Source: Saprospiraceae bacterium (GTDB lineage Bacteria > Bacteroidota > Bacteroidia > Chitinophagales > Saprospiraceae). From it: a DNA stretch of 64,000 nt. Every line of letters begins with the position of its first letter. Positions within the stretch are counted from its first letter, which is position 1. This document shows positions 63,611-64,000 of the stretch, in pieces. Both the position numbers and the translations under genes were made by a program. The notes beneath the pieces were generated by a model. That model worked only from the letters and a program-made list of their open reading frames with translations, did no database searches and had not been told where the DNA came from. Location of the stretch: positions 1 to 64,000 of the forward strand of contig JADKAE010000013.1 of NCBI GenBank assembly GCA_016715405.1. The letters run 5' to 3'.

Positions 63611-64000
63611 TCACCACTTCTCTACGCCCACCTGTTTCAATCTCCACAAATAAAACCCTGCCGGCAATTGTCCGAAATCGCTCAACACCATCCGGTTTTC
63701 TCCCGCCTGAATGGGTTGCTGAATGGCAGCGACCAGGCCCGAAATCCCCGATATCCGCAAGGTGGCCTGCTCGCTCGGTTGGCGACAAAGTCAGCACGGG
63801 AGCGCCGCTGGAGGGGTTGGGTGAAAGGGTTAGGTTGCTGAGCAAGGCAGCGGCTTCTTGTGTGGCTACTGGGAAAGGGGAAACCTCTATCTGCATCAGC
63901 CGGAGGTCTGCTCTGTATATCACGACTTGTGGAATGATCACCAGGTCGTCCTCCTGCACAGTGGTCGTGCCACTTTGTAGGATTTCGTTGGTGAAGATAT
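63611..64000 (-). CDS. C-terminal part of a T9SS-secreted protein
   Basis: The gene enters from the right edge. About 130 residues are visible: VVIYRADLRLMQIEVSPFPVA, then a sorting domain LTLSPNPSSGAPVLTLSPTE. After a one-base change near 63770 it continues as ATLRISGISGLVAAIQQPI and LPAGFYLWRLKQVGVEKW, with TGA at 63611-63613. Only the sorting domain and a short upstream beta region can be seen, so the catalytic or binding part lies outside the window. Confidence 0.82.

Overview
The window looks like a Bacteroidota chromosome, most likely from the Saprospirales/Saprospiraceae side. Evidence: at least six proteins end in type IX secretion (Por) sorting domains, there are SprB, HYR, DUF11, choice-of-anchor and PPC surface modules, a DUF6089 barrel, the rpmB-rpmG-DUF4295-ftsY block usual in this phylum, and TAnnTTTG-type -7 boxes. 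There are two tRNA-Arg genes and no rRNA, CRISPR array, prophage or transposase gene.

Layout. 1-11251: two giant secreted adhesin-like proteins (DUF11/HYR/dockerin, then CxxCH/SprB/Ig-like), both on the plus strand. 11274-17481: a secreted beta-propeller/caspase/ankyrin protein followed by a membrane protein with an effector-associated-domain-like N-terminus; this is the best candidate for an undescribed protein system. 17754-31550: tRNA-Arg(CCU), a YjbR-family gene, an interrupted FAD oxidoreductase, a large alpha-2-macroglobulin, a DUF697/SHOCT protein, an aminotransferase, a degenerate papain-fold gene and an M43 metalloprotease with five Fn3 repeats. 31789-34733: the minus-strand ribosomal protein/ftsY/App1 block with tRNA-Arg(ACG). 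34897-38843: subtilase, metal/cobalamin-receptor-like protein, YegP-like protein, universal stress protein. 39081-43434: pgi, an SLC45-like transporter, an M28 peptidase. 43480-50744: a four-helix-bundle (S23) gene, a DnaQ/GIY-YIG nuclease, a NamZ-like lipoprotein, a choice-of-anchor J protein, a heptose-7-phosphate kinase, a DUF6089 barrel. 50957-55781: subtilase, barrel protein, waaA and a methyltransferase. 56382-64000: a second, lipoprotein alpha-2-macroglobulin, an SDR, a membrane protein and a partial T9SS cargo.

Two features run through the whole window. First, nearly every large gene is broken by one-base shifts that fall in short homopolymers and are repaired by adding or removing a base of the run. 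They look like sequencing or assembly errors, so I annotate such genes as single CDSs and state the shifts. Second, almost every intergenic spacer carries short tandem words of 7-8 bp, usually followed by the reverse-complement word so that the spacer can fold into a hairpin. Many of these tracts begin at, or within a few bases of, a stop codon. At least five word families recur at different loci, one tract lies inside a gene, and one pair flanks the S23 gene. I regard this as the most interesting DNA-level signal in the window.

Functionally the genes are envelope-centred: T9SS cargo and proteases at the surface, two macroglobulins as probable protease traps, LPS-core enzymes (waaA, heptose kinase), peptidoglycan recycling (NamZ) and sugar entry (transporter plus pgi). 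All assignments are from reading the sequence; no database search was run.
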